The notes beneath the pieces are model-generated. The model saw only the letters and a program-made list of their open reading frames with translations, was not told the origin of the DNA and did no database searches. Below, piece after piece: positions 26,037-33,973 of a DNA stretch of 64,000 nucleotides; position 1 is the stretch's first letter; every line of letters starts with the position of its first letter. Position numbers and translations under genes: made by a program. This DNA comes from Sinomonas cyclohexanicum. Lineage in GTDB: Bacteria; Actinomycetota; Actinomycetes; Actinomycetales; Micrococcaceae. The stretch spans positions 3,286,001 to 3,350,000 of the forward strand of contig NZ_AP024525.1 of NCBI RefSeq assembly GCF_020886775.1. Direction: 5' to 3'.

Positions 26037-26522
26037 ATGGACGATCTGTACGCCGGCCCCGGGGCGTCCCGGCGCCCCGCCGAGCCGCGGCCGCTCGACG
26101 ACGTGGACCGCGCCATCCTCGCCCAGCTCACCGAGGACGCCCGCCGGTCCGTCACGACCATCGCCGAGAACGTCCACGTCTCCCGCGCGCACGCCTACAA
26201 CCGGATTGCAAAGCTCCAGGCGGACGGGGTGATCACCAAGTTCACCGCGCTCGTGGACCCGCTCCGCGCGGGGCTGCGCTCGAGCGCCTACGTGACCCTC
26301 AAGGTGCGCCAGCAGACGTGGCGCGACCTGCGCGAGCGCCTCCGGACCATCCCGGAAGTCCACCACATCGCGCTCGTGGGCGGCGACTTCGACGTCATCA
26401 TCCTCGTGCGCGCCGTGGACAACACCGATCTGCGCCGCGTCGTGTTCGACCAGCTGCAGAACATGCCGGGCGTCCTGGACACCCAGACGTTCCTCGTCTT
26501 CGAGGACCTCGACACCCGCTGA
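26037..26522 (+). CDS. Lrp/AsnC-family transcriptional regulator (BkdR-like)
   Basis: 161 residues: HTH at about 20-65 (DDVDRAILAQLTEDARRS ... VSRAHAYNRIAKLQADGVI) and a C-terminal RAM ligand-binding domain (VHHIALVGGDFDVIILV). AGGAGG precedes the ATG. Divergent from the branched-chain dehydrogenase operon, which makes it a strong candidate for a branched-chain amino-acid responsive activator of that operon. Stop TGACCCCC; gadB converges 25 bases later across a C/G-rich spacer. Confidence 0.9.
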   Translation: MDDLYAGPGASRRPAEPRPLDDVDRAILAQLTEDARRSVTTIAENVHVSRAHAYNRIAKLQADGVITKFTALVDPLRAGLRSSAYVTLKVRQQTWRDLRERLRTIPEVHHIALVGGDFDVIILVRAVDNTDLRRVVFDQLQNMPGVLDTQTFLVFEDLDTR

Positions 26523-26547
26523 CCCCCGGCGGGGCGGAGGGGCCGCC

Positions 26548-27981
26548 TCAGTGGTGGAAGGCCTCCGCCGGGCCCGGGTCGGGGAACGGCGTCTCGGCGG
26601 CGTCGAGGAAGGCCACGGCCGCGCGGAGATCGTCGAGGAAGCTCGCTGCCAGATCGCGGGTGAAGCCGTTGCGGACCACGATCCGCTGCACCGTCAGGTC
26701 GGCGAGGCCGTCCGGCATGGGGTACGCGGGCACGAGCCAGCCGTTCATCCGCAGCCGGTCCGAGAGGTGGTGCAGGTTCCACTTGTCGGTGTGGCCCTGC
26801 GCAAGGCTCCACGCGAAGACGGGAATGTCGGAGCCGTCGTTCCACAGCTCGAACGCGTCCATGGCGCCGATCTCCCCGGCCAGATACTCGGCGACGTCCC
26901 GGCACGCGCCGTGCACCGCGCGGTACCCCTCGAAGCCGAGCCGCAAGAACAGGTAGTACTGCAGGAGCACCTGGGCCCCGGGCCGGGAGAAGTTGAGCGC
27001 GAACGTGGGCATGTCCCCGCCGAGGTAGCTCACGTGGAACACGAGGTCGTCCGGCAGCGCGGCCGCGTCCCGCCACACGACCCACCCGAGGCCCGGGTAC
27101 ACGAGTCCGTACTTGTGGCCGGACGTGTTGATGGATGCCACGCGGGGCAGGCGGAAGTCCCACTCGAGCTCGGGGGCGAGGAACGGCGCGATCATGGCGC
27201 CGGAGGCGCCGTCCACGTGGATCGGCACGTCGAAGCCGGTCGAGGCCTGGATCGCGTCCAGGGCCCGCGAGATCTCGGCGACCGGCTCGTACATGCCGGT
27301 GTACGTCACGCCCATGATCGCCACCACGCCGATCGTGTTCTCATCGACATACCCCTCGAGCCCGTGCCCGTCGAGGACCCGGTGCTCGCGCGAGATCGGC
27401 ACGAACCGCGGCTCCACGTCCCAGTAGTTGCAGAACTTCTCCCAGCACACTTGGACGGCCGAGCTCATCACGAGGTTCGGCCGGTCCGCGGGCCTGCCCG
27501 CGGCACGCCGGGCGTGCTGCCACCGGCGCTTGAGCGCGAGCCCGGCCAGCATGCAGGCCTCGGAGGAGCCGATCGTGGATGTCCCGACGGCGTGCTCGGG
27601 CTCGGGCGCGTTCCACAGGTCGGCGAGCATGCGCCAGCACCGGTGCTCGATCTCGGCGGTCTTGGGGTACTCGTCCTTGTCGATCATGTTCTTGTCGACG
27701 GTCTCGGCGTAGAGCCGCGCGGCCTCGGGTTCCATCCACGTGCCCACGAACGTCGCGAGGTTGAGCCGGGCGTTTCCGTCCAGCATCGCGTCGTCGTGGA
27801 CCACCTGGTACGCGGTGCCGGGCAGGCTCTCGTCCTGGGGAAGGGTGAACCGCGGGAACTCGGTGGCCTCCCCCGGCCTGCTGAACAGCGGGTTGAGGTC
27901 GATGTCGCCCTCCGCCGCGGCGTGCGCGCTCCGGCCGCGGCCGTGGGAGGAGGGGTGGAAGGACGATCGTGTGGCGGACAC
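26548..27981 (-). CDS. gadB: Glutamate decarboxylase
   Basis: PLP-dependent enzyme converting glutamate to GABA with proton consumption; 477 residues, close to the usual length. Seen: NLATFVGTWMEPEA, the IGSSEACMLAGLALKRRW segment, HVDGASGAMIAPF, and the PLP lysine motif SINTSGHKYG, followed by YPGLGWVVWRD. Starts with GTG preceded by AGGAG. The N-terminal 40 residues contain a Ser/His-rich extension. No glutamate/GABA antiporter is adjacent; the amino-acid permease at 44-45.7 kb is a remote candidate. Acid resistance or GABA metabolism are both possible roles. Confidence 0.92.
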   Translation of the reverse strand: MSATRSSFHPSSHGRGRSAHAAAEGDIDLNPLFSRPGEATEFPRFTLPQDESLPGTAYQVVHDDAMLDGNARLNLATFVGTWMEPEAARLYAETVDKNMIDKDEYPKTAEIEHRCWRMLADLWNAPEPEHAVGTSTIGSSEACMLAGLALKRRWQHARRAAGRPADRPNLVMSSAVQVCWEKFCNYWDVEPRFVPISREHRVLDGHGLEGYVDENTIGVVAIMGVTYTGMYEPVAEISRALDAIQASTGFDVPIHVDGASGAMIAPFLAPELEWDFRLPRVASINTSGHKYGLVYPGLGWVVWRDAAALPDDLVFHVSYLGGDMPTFALNFSRPGAQVLLQYYLFLRLGFEGYRAVHGACRDVAEYLAGEIGAMDAFELWNDGSDIPVFAWSLAQGHTDKWNLHHLSDRLRMNGWLVPAYPMPDGLADLTVQRIVVRNGFTRDLAASFLDDLRAAVAFLDAAETPFPDPGPAEAFHH

Positions 27982-28142
27982 GTCGGGGCTCCTGTCGGGT
28001 CGCGTCGAGGTCGCTGCGCGGCACGGCCTGCGGCGGCCAGCCGGGCACTGCCCACGCTACCGGCCACGGCGGGGGGACGTCGAGGAACCGGGAGGCCACG
28101 GACGTGCGATGGTTGGAGCAGGAGTGAATGCGAGGAGGGGCT

Positions 28143-28943
28143 ATGTCCGGCAACGACGCTGCCAGCGACTCCGCCAGTACCGATGGCGGTGCCGCACCCC
28201 GCGGCCGCCCGCCGTGGGTGTGGGTGCTGCTCGCTGCGTGCGTGGTCGTCGCTGTGGGCGTGGTCGTCGCGATCGCCGGCCTTTTCATGGCGCCGTCGCC
28301 CCAGCCGCCGCCCGCGGAGGCGCCGTCGTCCGCGGCGGCCGGCGGGACGCCGTCGTCCGCCGAGAACGCGTCCGCGTACGGGCTCGGCGACCCGCTCCCG
28401 TTCACCGCGCCACCGGTGTGGCACGCGGCCCCGAGCGCCGAGTACCGCCTCACCGCCGCCGCCGGCGAGCTGCACTACGTCTCCGACTCGGGCTGCAGCC
28501 TCTCGTTCCGGGTCGGACCGCTGCACCCGCGCACCGCCTCGCCGTCACCCTCGGGCACAGCACGCACGACGCCGGGCGCCTCCTCGGCGGGCCCCTCGCC
28601 GACGGCGTCGCCCGCCAGTGACCCGGAGACGGCGGCCACACGGGGTGCCCTGGCCGACGCGATCGCGGCGGTGCGTGCCTCTGCGACGGGCGAGGGCGTG
28701 AGCGACGAGGGGTCGATCGTGGTCGCCACCCTCGACTCGCTCACGGGTCCGCTCGTGGACATGGCCGGGGCGGCGTTGAAGGTCGCGAACGCGGACGGCA
28801 CGGTCACGTATGCCCGTCTGGGCGTGCGTGCCGTGCCGTCGGCGCAGTCTGTGGTGTCGATCGTGGTGGAGTGCCCGTCGCCCGAGGCGGCCGCGACGGC
28901 GATGAACCACGCGAGCGTCCACGCCTACCTCGCGGCCAACTAG
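28143..28943 (+). CDS. Membrane-anchored hypothetical protein
   Basis: 266 residues with no recognised domain. A 25-residue disordered N-terminus precedes one membrane helix (WVWVLLAACVVVAVGVVVAI), followed by a Pro/Ala/Ser-rich stalk and an extracellular part of about 190 residues with two Cys (SGCSL; VECPS) that might form a disulfide. The middle contains a second Ser/Pro/Thr-rich linker. The ATG at 28143 has GAGGAGGGG immediately upstream, which settles the start over an in-frame ATG 15 bases earlier. Looks like a monotopic surface-exposed protein; function unknown. Confidence 0.75.
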   Translation: MSGNDAASDSASTDGGAAPRGRPPWVWVLLAACVVVAVGVVVAIAGLFMAPSPQPPPAEAPSSAAAGGTPSSAENASAYGLGDPLPFTAPPVWHAAPSAEYRLTAAAGELHYVSDSGCSLSFRVGPLHPRTASPSPSGTARTTPGASSAGPSPTASPASDPETAATRGALADAIAAVRASATGEGVSDEGSIVVATLDSLTGPLVDMAGAALKVANADGTVTYARLGVRAVPSAQSVVSIVVECPSPEAAATAMNHASVHAYLAAN

Positions 28944-28967
28944 CAGTACCGGACCCCACAACAAGCA

Positions 28968-29040
28968 GCCAGAGACCCCACGATGTTGCGGGGTCTCTGG
29001 CTGGCAGTTGCGGGGTCTCTGGCTGGCAGTTGCGGGGTCA
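28968..29040. repeat. GGGGTC hairpin and 22-bp tandem repeat between convergent genes
   Basis: GCCAGAGACCCC (28968-28979) pairs perfectly with GGGGTCTCTGGC (28990-29001) around a 10-base loop: a strong bidirectional terminator. The right arm is part of a 22-bp unit present twice in tandem (28986-29007 and 29008-29029) and a third partial copy to 29040 whose GGGGTCA contains the stop codon of the isomerase gene. Confidence 0.85.
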
Positions 29041-29820
29041 GCGGCCGGCGAAGACCGGCTTGCGCTTCTCCTGGAAGGCCTTGAAGCCCTCGGCGTAGTC
29101 CTCGGACTCGCACAGGGCTGCCTGGGCCTTGTTCTCGGCCTCCATGGACTCCCAGAGCCCGAGCCGGCGGTCACGGACCTGCGCCACAAGCTCCTTGGAG
29201 GCGACGAACGCGCCGGTAGCGCCGCCGGCGACGCGGCCGACGATCTCGCGGGTCCGCTCCAGGAGCTCCTCCGCGGGGAACGCGCGGGAGAACATCCCGG
29301 AGCGGACCGCGTCGGCGCCGCTCATGAGCTCTGCCGTGTACACGAGGTCCAGCGCGCGGTGCATGCCGAGGCGCTCGGTGAAGTACCAGTGCCCGCCCGA
29401 GTCGAGCGTGGCGCCCAGGTTCGCGAACGGCGAGCCGATCTTCGCGTTCTCCGCCACGTACACCACGTCGGTGGCGAGCAGCAGGCCGAGGCCCACGCCG
29501 AGCGTGGCCCCCTGCGCCGCGGCGAAGGTGGGCGCGGGGAACGCGGCCATCTTCTGCATGAGCGGCGTCACGAGGCCGCCGAGGTAGCCGAGCACGTCGT
29601 CGTCCGCGGGCACCACGCCCGAGATGTCGCGCCCGGCGCAGAACGCGCGGCCCTCGCCGCGCAGGAGCAGCGCCCGCACCTCGCCGCGGGAGGCGGCGGC
29701 AGCGGCGTCATCGTAAGCGGAGGAGAGCTCCGCGAGCGCGGCCTCATCCAGGGCGTTGAGCTTCTCGGGCGCGTCGAGGACGACCTCGGCGACGCCGCCG
29801 GCGATGGTCAGGGTGATCAT
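29038..29820 (-). CDS. Enoyl-CoA hydratase/isomerase, PaaG-like
   Basis: 260-residue crotonase-fold enzyme. Oxyanion-hole segments GRAFCAGRDISG and AAQGATLGVGLGL are visible, and the acidic residue in GATLDSGGHW sits where PaaG-type isomerases carry their catalytic Asp. The second hydratase glutamate (EExxxx in hydratases) is not obvious, favouring an isomerase that converts ring-epoxyphenylacetyl-CoA to the oxepin. Last gene of the paaABCDE run, 17 bases after paaE. paaF/paaZ homologues are not in the window. Stop lies inside a GGGGTCA repeat. Confidence 0.82.
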   Translation of the reverse strand: MITLTIAGGVAEVVLDAPEKLNALDEAALAELSSAYDDAAAAASRGEVRALLLRGEGRAFCAGRDISGVVPADDDVLGYLGGLVTPLMQKMAAFPAPTFAAAQGATLGVGLGLLLATDVVYVAENAKIGSPFANLGATLDSGGHWYFTERLGMHRALDLVYTAELMSGADAVRSGMFSRAFPAEELLERTREIVGRVAGGATGAFVASKELVAQVRDRRLGLWESMEAENKAQAALCESEDYAEGFKAFQEKRKPVFAGR

Positions 29821-29837
29821 GGGCGCTCTCTCCCCGG

Positions 29838-31073
29838 TCACGCGTCGAAGTCGACGGACACGGCGTCCGAGGTCGGGTGCGACTGGCACGTGAGGACGTA
29901 CCCGCGCTCGATCTCGTCGGGCTCGAGCGCGTAGTTCTCGGTCATCTCGACGGTTCCGGAGACGAGCTTCGCGCGGCACGTGCCGCACACACCGCCTGCG
30001 CACGCGAACGGCACGTCGGGGCGCACCCGGAGGGCTGCGTTGAGGATCGTCTCGTTCGCGGAGACCGGGCTCTTCACGACCCCCTGGAGGCCGTCGAGCC
30101 TGAACTCGATCTCGATGTTCTTCCCGCTCGGGTCCTCGATGACCGGGCGGCCGATGTTGCCCTCGAGATTGCCTGGCGTGCCGGTCGTGAACAGCTCGTA
30201 GCGGACCTTCTCCGGCTCCACGCCGCGGCCGGAGAGGGTGTCGCGGACCAGCTGGACGAGCTCGAACGGGCCGCAGAGGAACCACTCGTCGACGTCGTCG
30301 GCGTGGATCACAGTGTTGAGCAGGGTGGTGAGCTTCTCGGCGTCGACCCGGCCGGAGAGCAGGGGCGAGATCCGCTGCTCGCGCGAGAGCACGTGGTGCA
30401 GCGCGAAGCGGGACGGGTAGCGGTCCTTGAGGTCGGCGAGCTCCTCGACGAACATGACGTCCATCGCGGCCTTGTTGGCGTAGATGAGGTCGAACCGGAC
30501 GTTGTCATCGGCGGCCAGGACGGTGCGGGCGATCGCCATGATCGGCGTGATCCCCGAGCCGGCGGCGACGGCCACAAACGTGTGCTCAATGTCCGTGTTG
30601 ATGCTCGAGGGGTCGTTGAGCCCGGTCATCTTGTGCTTGGAGATGAACGCGCCGGCGGGGCTCATGACGTCCAGGACCTCGCCCGGCGCCAGGCTCTCGT
30701 TGGCCCAGGTCGAGAAGACGCCGCCGAGGTCCTTCTTGACCGCGACGCGGATCTCGCTCGAGCCGTCCTCGAAGCGGCGCGGCGCGGCGCAGATCGAGTA
30801 GGAGCGGCGGACCTCGCGGACCTCGCCGCCCTGGTTCGGGTCGGCCAGGTCCTTGCGGAGGGCCACGTACTGGCCGGGGATGTAGTCGTACTCGTCGGCG
30901 AGCGCGGCGGGGACGGCGAACGTCACCTCGATGGAGTCGTTGGTGAGGCGGCGCACCTCGGACACCTCGAGCGGGTGGAACGACGCACGACGGCGCGTGG
31001 TCCCCTCTCCGCTCTCCTCCTCCGGGACGTTGGAGTCGGGGTGGGCCTGCGTCTCATGGAGCTGATCAGTCAT
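29838..31073 (-). CDS. paaE: Phenylacetyl-CoA epoxidase reductase subunit
   Basis: 411-residue flavin/iron-sulfur reductase that passes NADPH electrons to the PaaAC oxygenase core. Ferredoxin-reductase FAD-binding domain with RRSYSICAAP, NAD(P) domain with VAVAAGSGITPIMAIARTV and FLCGPFELV, then a plant-type [2Fe-2S] domain (CAGGVCGTCRAKL ... VLTCQ). The N-terminal 30 residues form an acidic extension. Abuts paaD with no gap (ATG directly after its TAG, read on the minus strand). Confidence 0.94.
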   Translation of the reverse strand: MTDQLHETQAHPDSNVPEEESGEGTTRRRASFHPLEVSEVRRLTNDSIEVTFAVPAALADEYDYIPGQYVALRKDLADPNQGGEVREVRRSYSICAAPRRFEDGSSEIRVAVKKDLGGVFSTWANESLAPGEVLDVMSPAGAFISKHKMTGLNDPSSINTDIEHTFVAVAAGSGITPIMAIARTVLAADDNVRFDLIYANKAAMDVMFVEELADLKDRYPSRFALHHVLSREQRISPLLSGRVDAEKLTTLLNTVIHADDVDEWFLCGPFELVQLVRDTLSGRGVEPEKVRYELFTTGTPGNLEGNIGRPVIEDPSGKNIEIEFRLDGLQGVVKSPVSANETILNAALRVRPDVPFACAGGVCGTCRAKLVSGTVEMTENYALEPDEIERGYVLTCQSHPTSDAVSVDFDA

Positions 31074-31559
31074 CTAGAGCACCTTGAAGTAGTCGAAGGG
31101 TTCGTGGCAGTCCTGGCACACGTAGAGCGCCTTGCAGGACGTGGAGCCGAAGCGGGACATCTCCCGGGTGTTGAGCGAGTGGCACTGGGGGCACTTGACC
31201 GCCAGACCGAGCTTGATGGGCCCGGCCGCCGCCTTGCCCGTCGGAGGCGCGATGCCGTACTCGGCGAGCTTGGCCTTGCCCTCCTCGGTCATCCAGTCAG
31301 TGGTCCAGGCCGGGGAGAGCACGAGGTCGACCTCGACCTTCTCGTGCCCGGCTTTGGCGAACACCGTGGCGAGGTCCGCGCGGATCGCGTCCATTGCGGG
31401 GCATCCCGAGTAGGTCGGGGTGATGGTGAGGCGGACGGTGCCGTCCGCCTCGAGGTGCCCGTCCCGCAGGATGCCGAGGTCCGCGATGGACAGCACGGGG
31501 ATCTCGGGGTCGGTCACGGTGGCCGCGAGCGCGCGGACCTCGTCATCGGTGGTGATCAT
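31074..31559 (-). CDS. paaD: Phenylacetate degradation protein PaaD (Fe-S assembly/zinc-ribbon subunit)
   Basis: 161 residues with an N-terminal MIP18/DUF59-type domain (VTDPEIPVLSIADLGILRD, TPTYSGCPAMDAIRADL) and a C-terminal zinc ribbon (CPQCHS ... CKALYVCQDCHEP). Needed for an active epoxidase, probably through Fe-S maturation of PaaE. Start at 31559 chosen for family length; an in-frame upstream extension into paaC is rejected. Ten bases follow paaC. Confidence 0.92.
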   Translation of the reverse strand: MITTDDEVRALAATVTDPEIPVLSIADLGILRDGHLEADGTVRLTITPTYSGCPAMDAIRADLATVFAKAGHEKVEVDLVLSPAWTTDWMTEEGKAKLAEYGIAPPTGKAAAGPIKLGLAVKCPQCHSLNTREMSRFGSTSCKALYVCQDCHEPFDYFKVL

Positions 31560-31569
31560 GGGTGCTGCC

Positions 31570-32430
31570 TTACCAGGTGGCGCCCGGGTGCTTGCGGGCG
31601 AGGACCTGCATCTCGGCGAGGATGTACCCGAGGTGCTCGGTGTGCTCGCCGCGCCGGCCGCCGCCGCGAGCGCGGGGGAGGTTGGGGAGGGTGAGGGTAG
31701 CCTCGTCGAGGACCTCGGCGATGTGCTTGTCGAAGGTCTCGCGCAGGCTTGAGGGGCGCACCCCGGCGTTGCCGACGGCGTCGATGAGCTCATCGTCCTC
31801 GAACAGCTCGTCCACGTACGGCCACACGAGCTCGAGGGCCGCCTGCATGCGGGCGTGCGACTCCTCGGTGCCGTCGCCGAGGCGAAGGGTCCACTGGATG
31901 GCGTGGTCGCGGTGGTAGTCGACCTCCTTGAGCGCCTTGGCGGCGATCGCGGCGAGGGTCTTGTCGCTCGAGTCCAGAAGCTCGGTGTAGAGCAGGTACT
32001 GGAAGATGGACATGACGAGCTGGCGGGCGATCGTGACGCCGAAGTCACCGTTGGGCTGCTCGACCATCCAGGCGCAGCGGAACTCCTCTTCCTCGCGCCA
32101 GTAGGCGAGGTCGTCCTCGGTCTTGTCCCACGCGTGGCCCGCGTAGGAGAGGAACGAGCGGGCGTGGCCGAGGGTGTCGAGGGCGATGTTGCCGAGGGCG
32201 ATGTCCTCCTCGAGCTCCGGGGCGCGGGAGATCCAGTGGCTCAGGCGCTGGGCCAGGATGAGCGAGTCATCGCCGAGGCGCAGGGCATACTGGGCGACCT
32301 CCTCGCTGGGCTTCTCCGGGGCGATCGCGATGTCCTCGGGGCGCAGCGCGTTGCCGGGGGTGACGCGCGTGGCCGACGCCGCGGCGTCGCCAAAGGAGTC
32401 CAGGCTATGGTCCGGGGCGTGAGTCGTCAC
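31570..32430 (-). CDS. paaC: Phenylacetyl-CoA epoxidase structural subunit
   Basis: 286 residues, non-catalytic partner of PaaA in the ferritin-like oxygenase core. Family segments: QYALRLGDDSLILAQRLSHW, LGNIALDTLGHARSFL, EEFRCAWMVEQPNGDF and KEVDYHRDHAIQW. The metal site is incomplete, as expected for PaaC. Starts with a GTG overlapping the paaB stop (GTGA), indicating coupled translation. The C-terminal region has an Arg/Gly-rich insertion (ARGGGRRGEH). Confidence 0.93.
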   Translation of the reverse strand: MTTHAPDHSLDSFGDAAASATRVTPGNALRPEDIAIAPEKPSEEVAQYALRLGDDSLILAQRLSHWISRAPELEEDIALGNIALDTLGHARSFLSYAGHAWDKTEDDLAYWREEEEFRCAWMVEQPNGDFGVTIARQLVMSIFQYLLYTELLDSSDKTLAAIAAKALKEVDYHRDHAIQWTLRLGDGTEESHARMQAALELVWPYVDELFEDDELIDAVGNAGVRPSSLRETFDKHIAEVLDEATLTLPNLPRARGGGRRGEHTEHLGYILAEMQVLARKHPGATW

Positions 32431-32720
32431 AGGTGCTTCACGCCCTCACTCTTGGTGTAGTACGTCGCGTGGCGGTAGTCCTTGCCCTGCGGCGACTCGA
32501 AGTAGGCGCCCTTGGAGTCGGGGTCCGAGGAGGCGATGGCGTCCGAGGGCACGACCCAGATGGACACGCCCTCGTTGCGGCGGGTGTAGAGGTCACGCGC
32601 GTTGCGCAGCGCCATCGCCGCGTCGGGTGCGTGGAGGGACCCGGCGTGCACGTGGGAGAGGCCACGGCTGGACCGCACAAAGACCTCCCAGAGGGGCCAG
32701 ATGTTGCTCTGCTCGCTCAT
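32427..32720 (-). CDS. paaB: Phenylacetyl-CoA epoxidase small subunit
   Basis: 97-residue subunit bridging PaaAC heterodimers. Compact single domain with WPLWEVFVRSSRGLSHVHAG, ARDLYTRRNEGVSIWVV and DYRHATYYTKSEGV, matching the family throughout and of typical length. Stop of paaA and start of paaB are directly adjacent (TAA then ATG on the minus strand). Confidence 0.95.
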   Translation of the reverse strand: MSEQSNIWPLWEVFVRSSRGLSHVHAGSLHAPDAAMALRNARDLYTRRNEGVSIWVVPSDAIASSDPDSKGAYFESPQGKDYRHATYYTKSEGVKHL

Positions 32721-33743
32721 TTAGGCGGCTCCGATCTCTTCTGCGGCGCGCTTCGCGGCCTGCTTGTTGGCGTACGCACGTGCGGCCTCGCGGACCCACG
32801 TTCCGTTCTCGTGTGCCTCGCGGCGGCGGGCCATGCGCTGGGCATTGCACGGGCCCTTGCCCGAAATGACGTCCTTGAATTCCTGCCAGTCGAGCTCCAT
32901 GTGGATCCACTTGCCGGCGGCCTCGTCGTAGTGGAGCTCGGGGTCCGGCAGGGTCAGGCCGAGGACCTTGACCTGCTCAGCGATCATGCCGACGAACCGC
33001 TGGCGCAGCTCGTCGTTGGAGAAGCGCTTGATGTTCCAGGCCATGGACTGCTTCGAGTTGGGCGAGTCGTCGTCCGGCGGGCCGAACATCATGAGGGCCG
33101 GCGCGTAGAAGCGGTCGACGGCGTCCTGCGCCATCTGCTTCTGGGCGGGGGTGCCGTTGGAGAGCTCGAGGAGGATCTCGAAGCCCTGGCGCTGGTGGAA
33201 GGACTCTTCCTTGCAGATGCGCACCATGGCGCGGCCGTAGGGGCCGTAGCTCGCGCGGCAGAGCGGCACCTGGTTGGCGATCGCGGCGCCGTCCACGAGC
33301 CAGCCGATCGCACCCATGTCCGCCCACGTGCGCGCAGGGTAGTTGAAGATCGAGGAGTACTTGGCCTTGCCGTCGAGGAGCTGCTGGTTCATCACGTCCC
33401 GCGGGGTGCCGAGGGTCTCGGCCGCCGAGTACAGGTACAGGCCGTGGCCGGCCTCGTCCTGGACCTTGGCCATGAGGATCGCCTTGCGCTTGAGGCTCGG
33501 GGCGCGGGTGATCCAGTTCGCCTCGGGCTGCATCCCGATGATCTCGGAGTGCGCGTGCTGCGAGACCTGGCGTGTCAGGGTCTTGCGGTAGGCCGCAGGC
33601 ATCCAGTCGCGGGGCTCGATGCGCGAGTCCTCGGCGATGACGCGATCAAAGTAGGCCTGTCCCGCAATGTCCTCAGCCGACGGGGCCTCATCGCCCTGTC
33701 CCGGCTGGGGCTGGGGCACGGACTGCAGATTCGCAGCTGCCAT
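32721..33743 (-). CDS. paaA: Phenylacetyl-CoA epoxidase catalytic subunit
   Basis: 340-residue di-iron oxygenase subunit that epoxidises the aromatic ring of phenylacetyl-CoA. Two ExxH iron-binding motifs are visible: DEAGH and EESFH. Other matches include [20 protein letters not shown] and [13 protein letters not shown]. The ATG is preceded by AGGAGGAG. First gene of the paaABCDE-paaG run. An operator-like sequence lies 20-37 bases upstream that is shared with the separate paaI-paaK locus. Confidence 0.96.
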   Translation of the reverse strand: MAAANLQSVPQPQPGQGDEAPSAEDIAGQAYFDRVIAEDSRIEPRDWMPAAYRKTLTRQVSQHAHSEIIGMQPEANWITRAPSLKRKAILMAKVQDEAGHGLYLYSAAETLGTPRDVMNQQLLDGKAKYSSIFNYPARTWADMGAIGWLVDGAAIANQVPLCRASYGPYGRAMVRICKEESFHQRQGFEILLELSNGTPAQKQMAQDAVDRFYAPALMMFGPPDDDSPNSKQSMAWNIKRFSNDELRQRFVGMIAEQVKVLGLTLPDPELHYDEAAGKWIHMELDWQEFKDVISGKGPCNAQRMARRREAHENGTWVREAARAYANKQAAKRAAEEIGAA

Positions 33744-33762
33744 GTCTCCTCCTCATAAATAA

Positions 33763-33780
33763 TTACCGACCGTTCGTTCA
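33763..33780 (-). promoter_or_regulatory. PaaR-type operator before paaA
   Basis: TGAACGAACGGTCGGTAA on the minus strand, 20 bases upstream of the paaA start codon. It shares GAACnnTCGGTAA with the site before paaI at 49191-49207 (exact GAAC, a two-base difference, then exact TCGGTAA). Its position suits a repressor site; a TetR regulator is encoded after paaK. Confidence 0.65.
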
Positions 33781-33846
33781 GAATATGGGAGCGCCTTCCG
33801 AGCGTCAAGCGCGCGGGGCCGCGAGTAACTGGGAGCGCGCACCTCG

Positions 33847-33875
33847 TTGACCGACGAATGGCCGGAATCTAGCCT
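33847..33875 (+). promoter_or_regulatory. Promoter of the subtilase gene
   Basis: TTGACC (33847-33852) and TAGCCT (33870-33875) with 17-base spacing form a good housekeeping-type promoter. The predicted transcript starts near 33882, inside the short palindrome ACAT TCG ATGT (33882-33892), leaving an 85-base leader. Confidence 0.6.
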
Positions 33876-33913
33876 CTTATTACATTCGATGTACAAACGG
33901 CACCCCTGCACCC

Positions 33914-33973
33914 ATGAGCCGCCACCAGACCGCACCCATCACCCTGCGCATCACCCGTGAGGACCAGCCATGA
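33914..33973 (+). CDS. Candidate 19-codon leader ORF overlapping the subtilase start
   Basis: ATG at 33914 opens 19 codons (MSRHQTAPITLRITREDQP) that end in TGA overlapping the subtilase ATG by four bases (ATGA). No Shine-Dalgarno sequence precedes it. It may be a translated leader that couples translation to the protease, or chance; only its position in the predicted leader and the exact ATGA junction argue for it. Confidence 0.3.
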   Translation: MSRHQTAPITLRITREDQP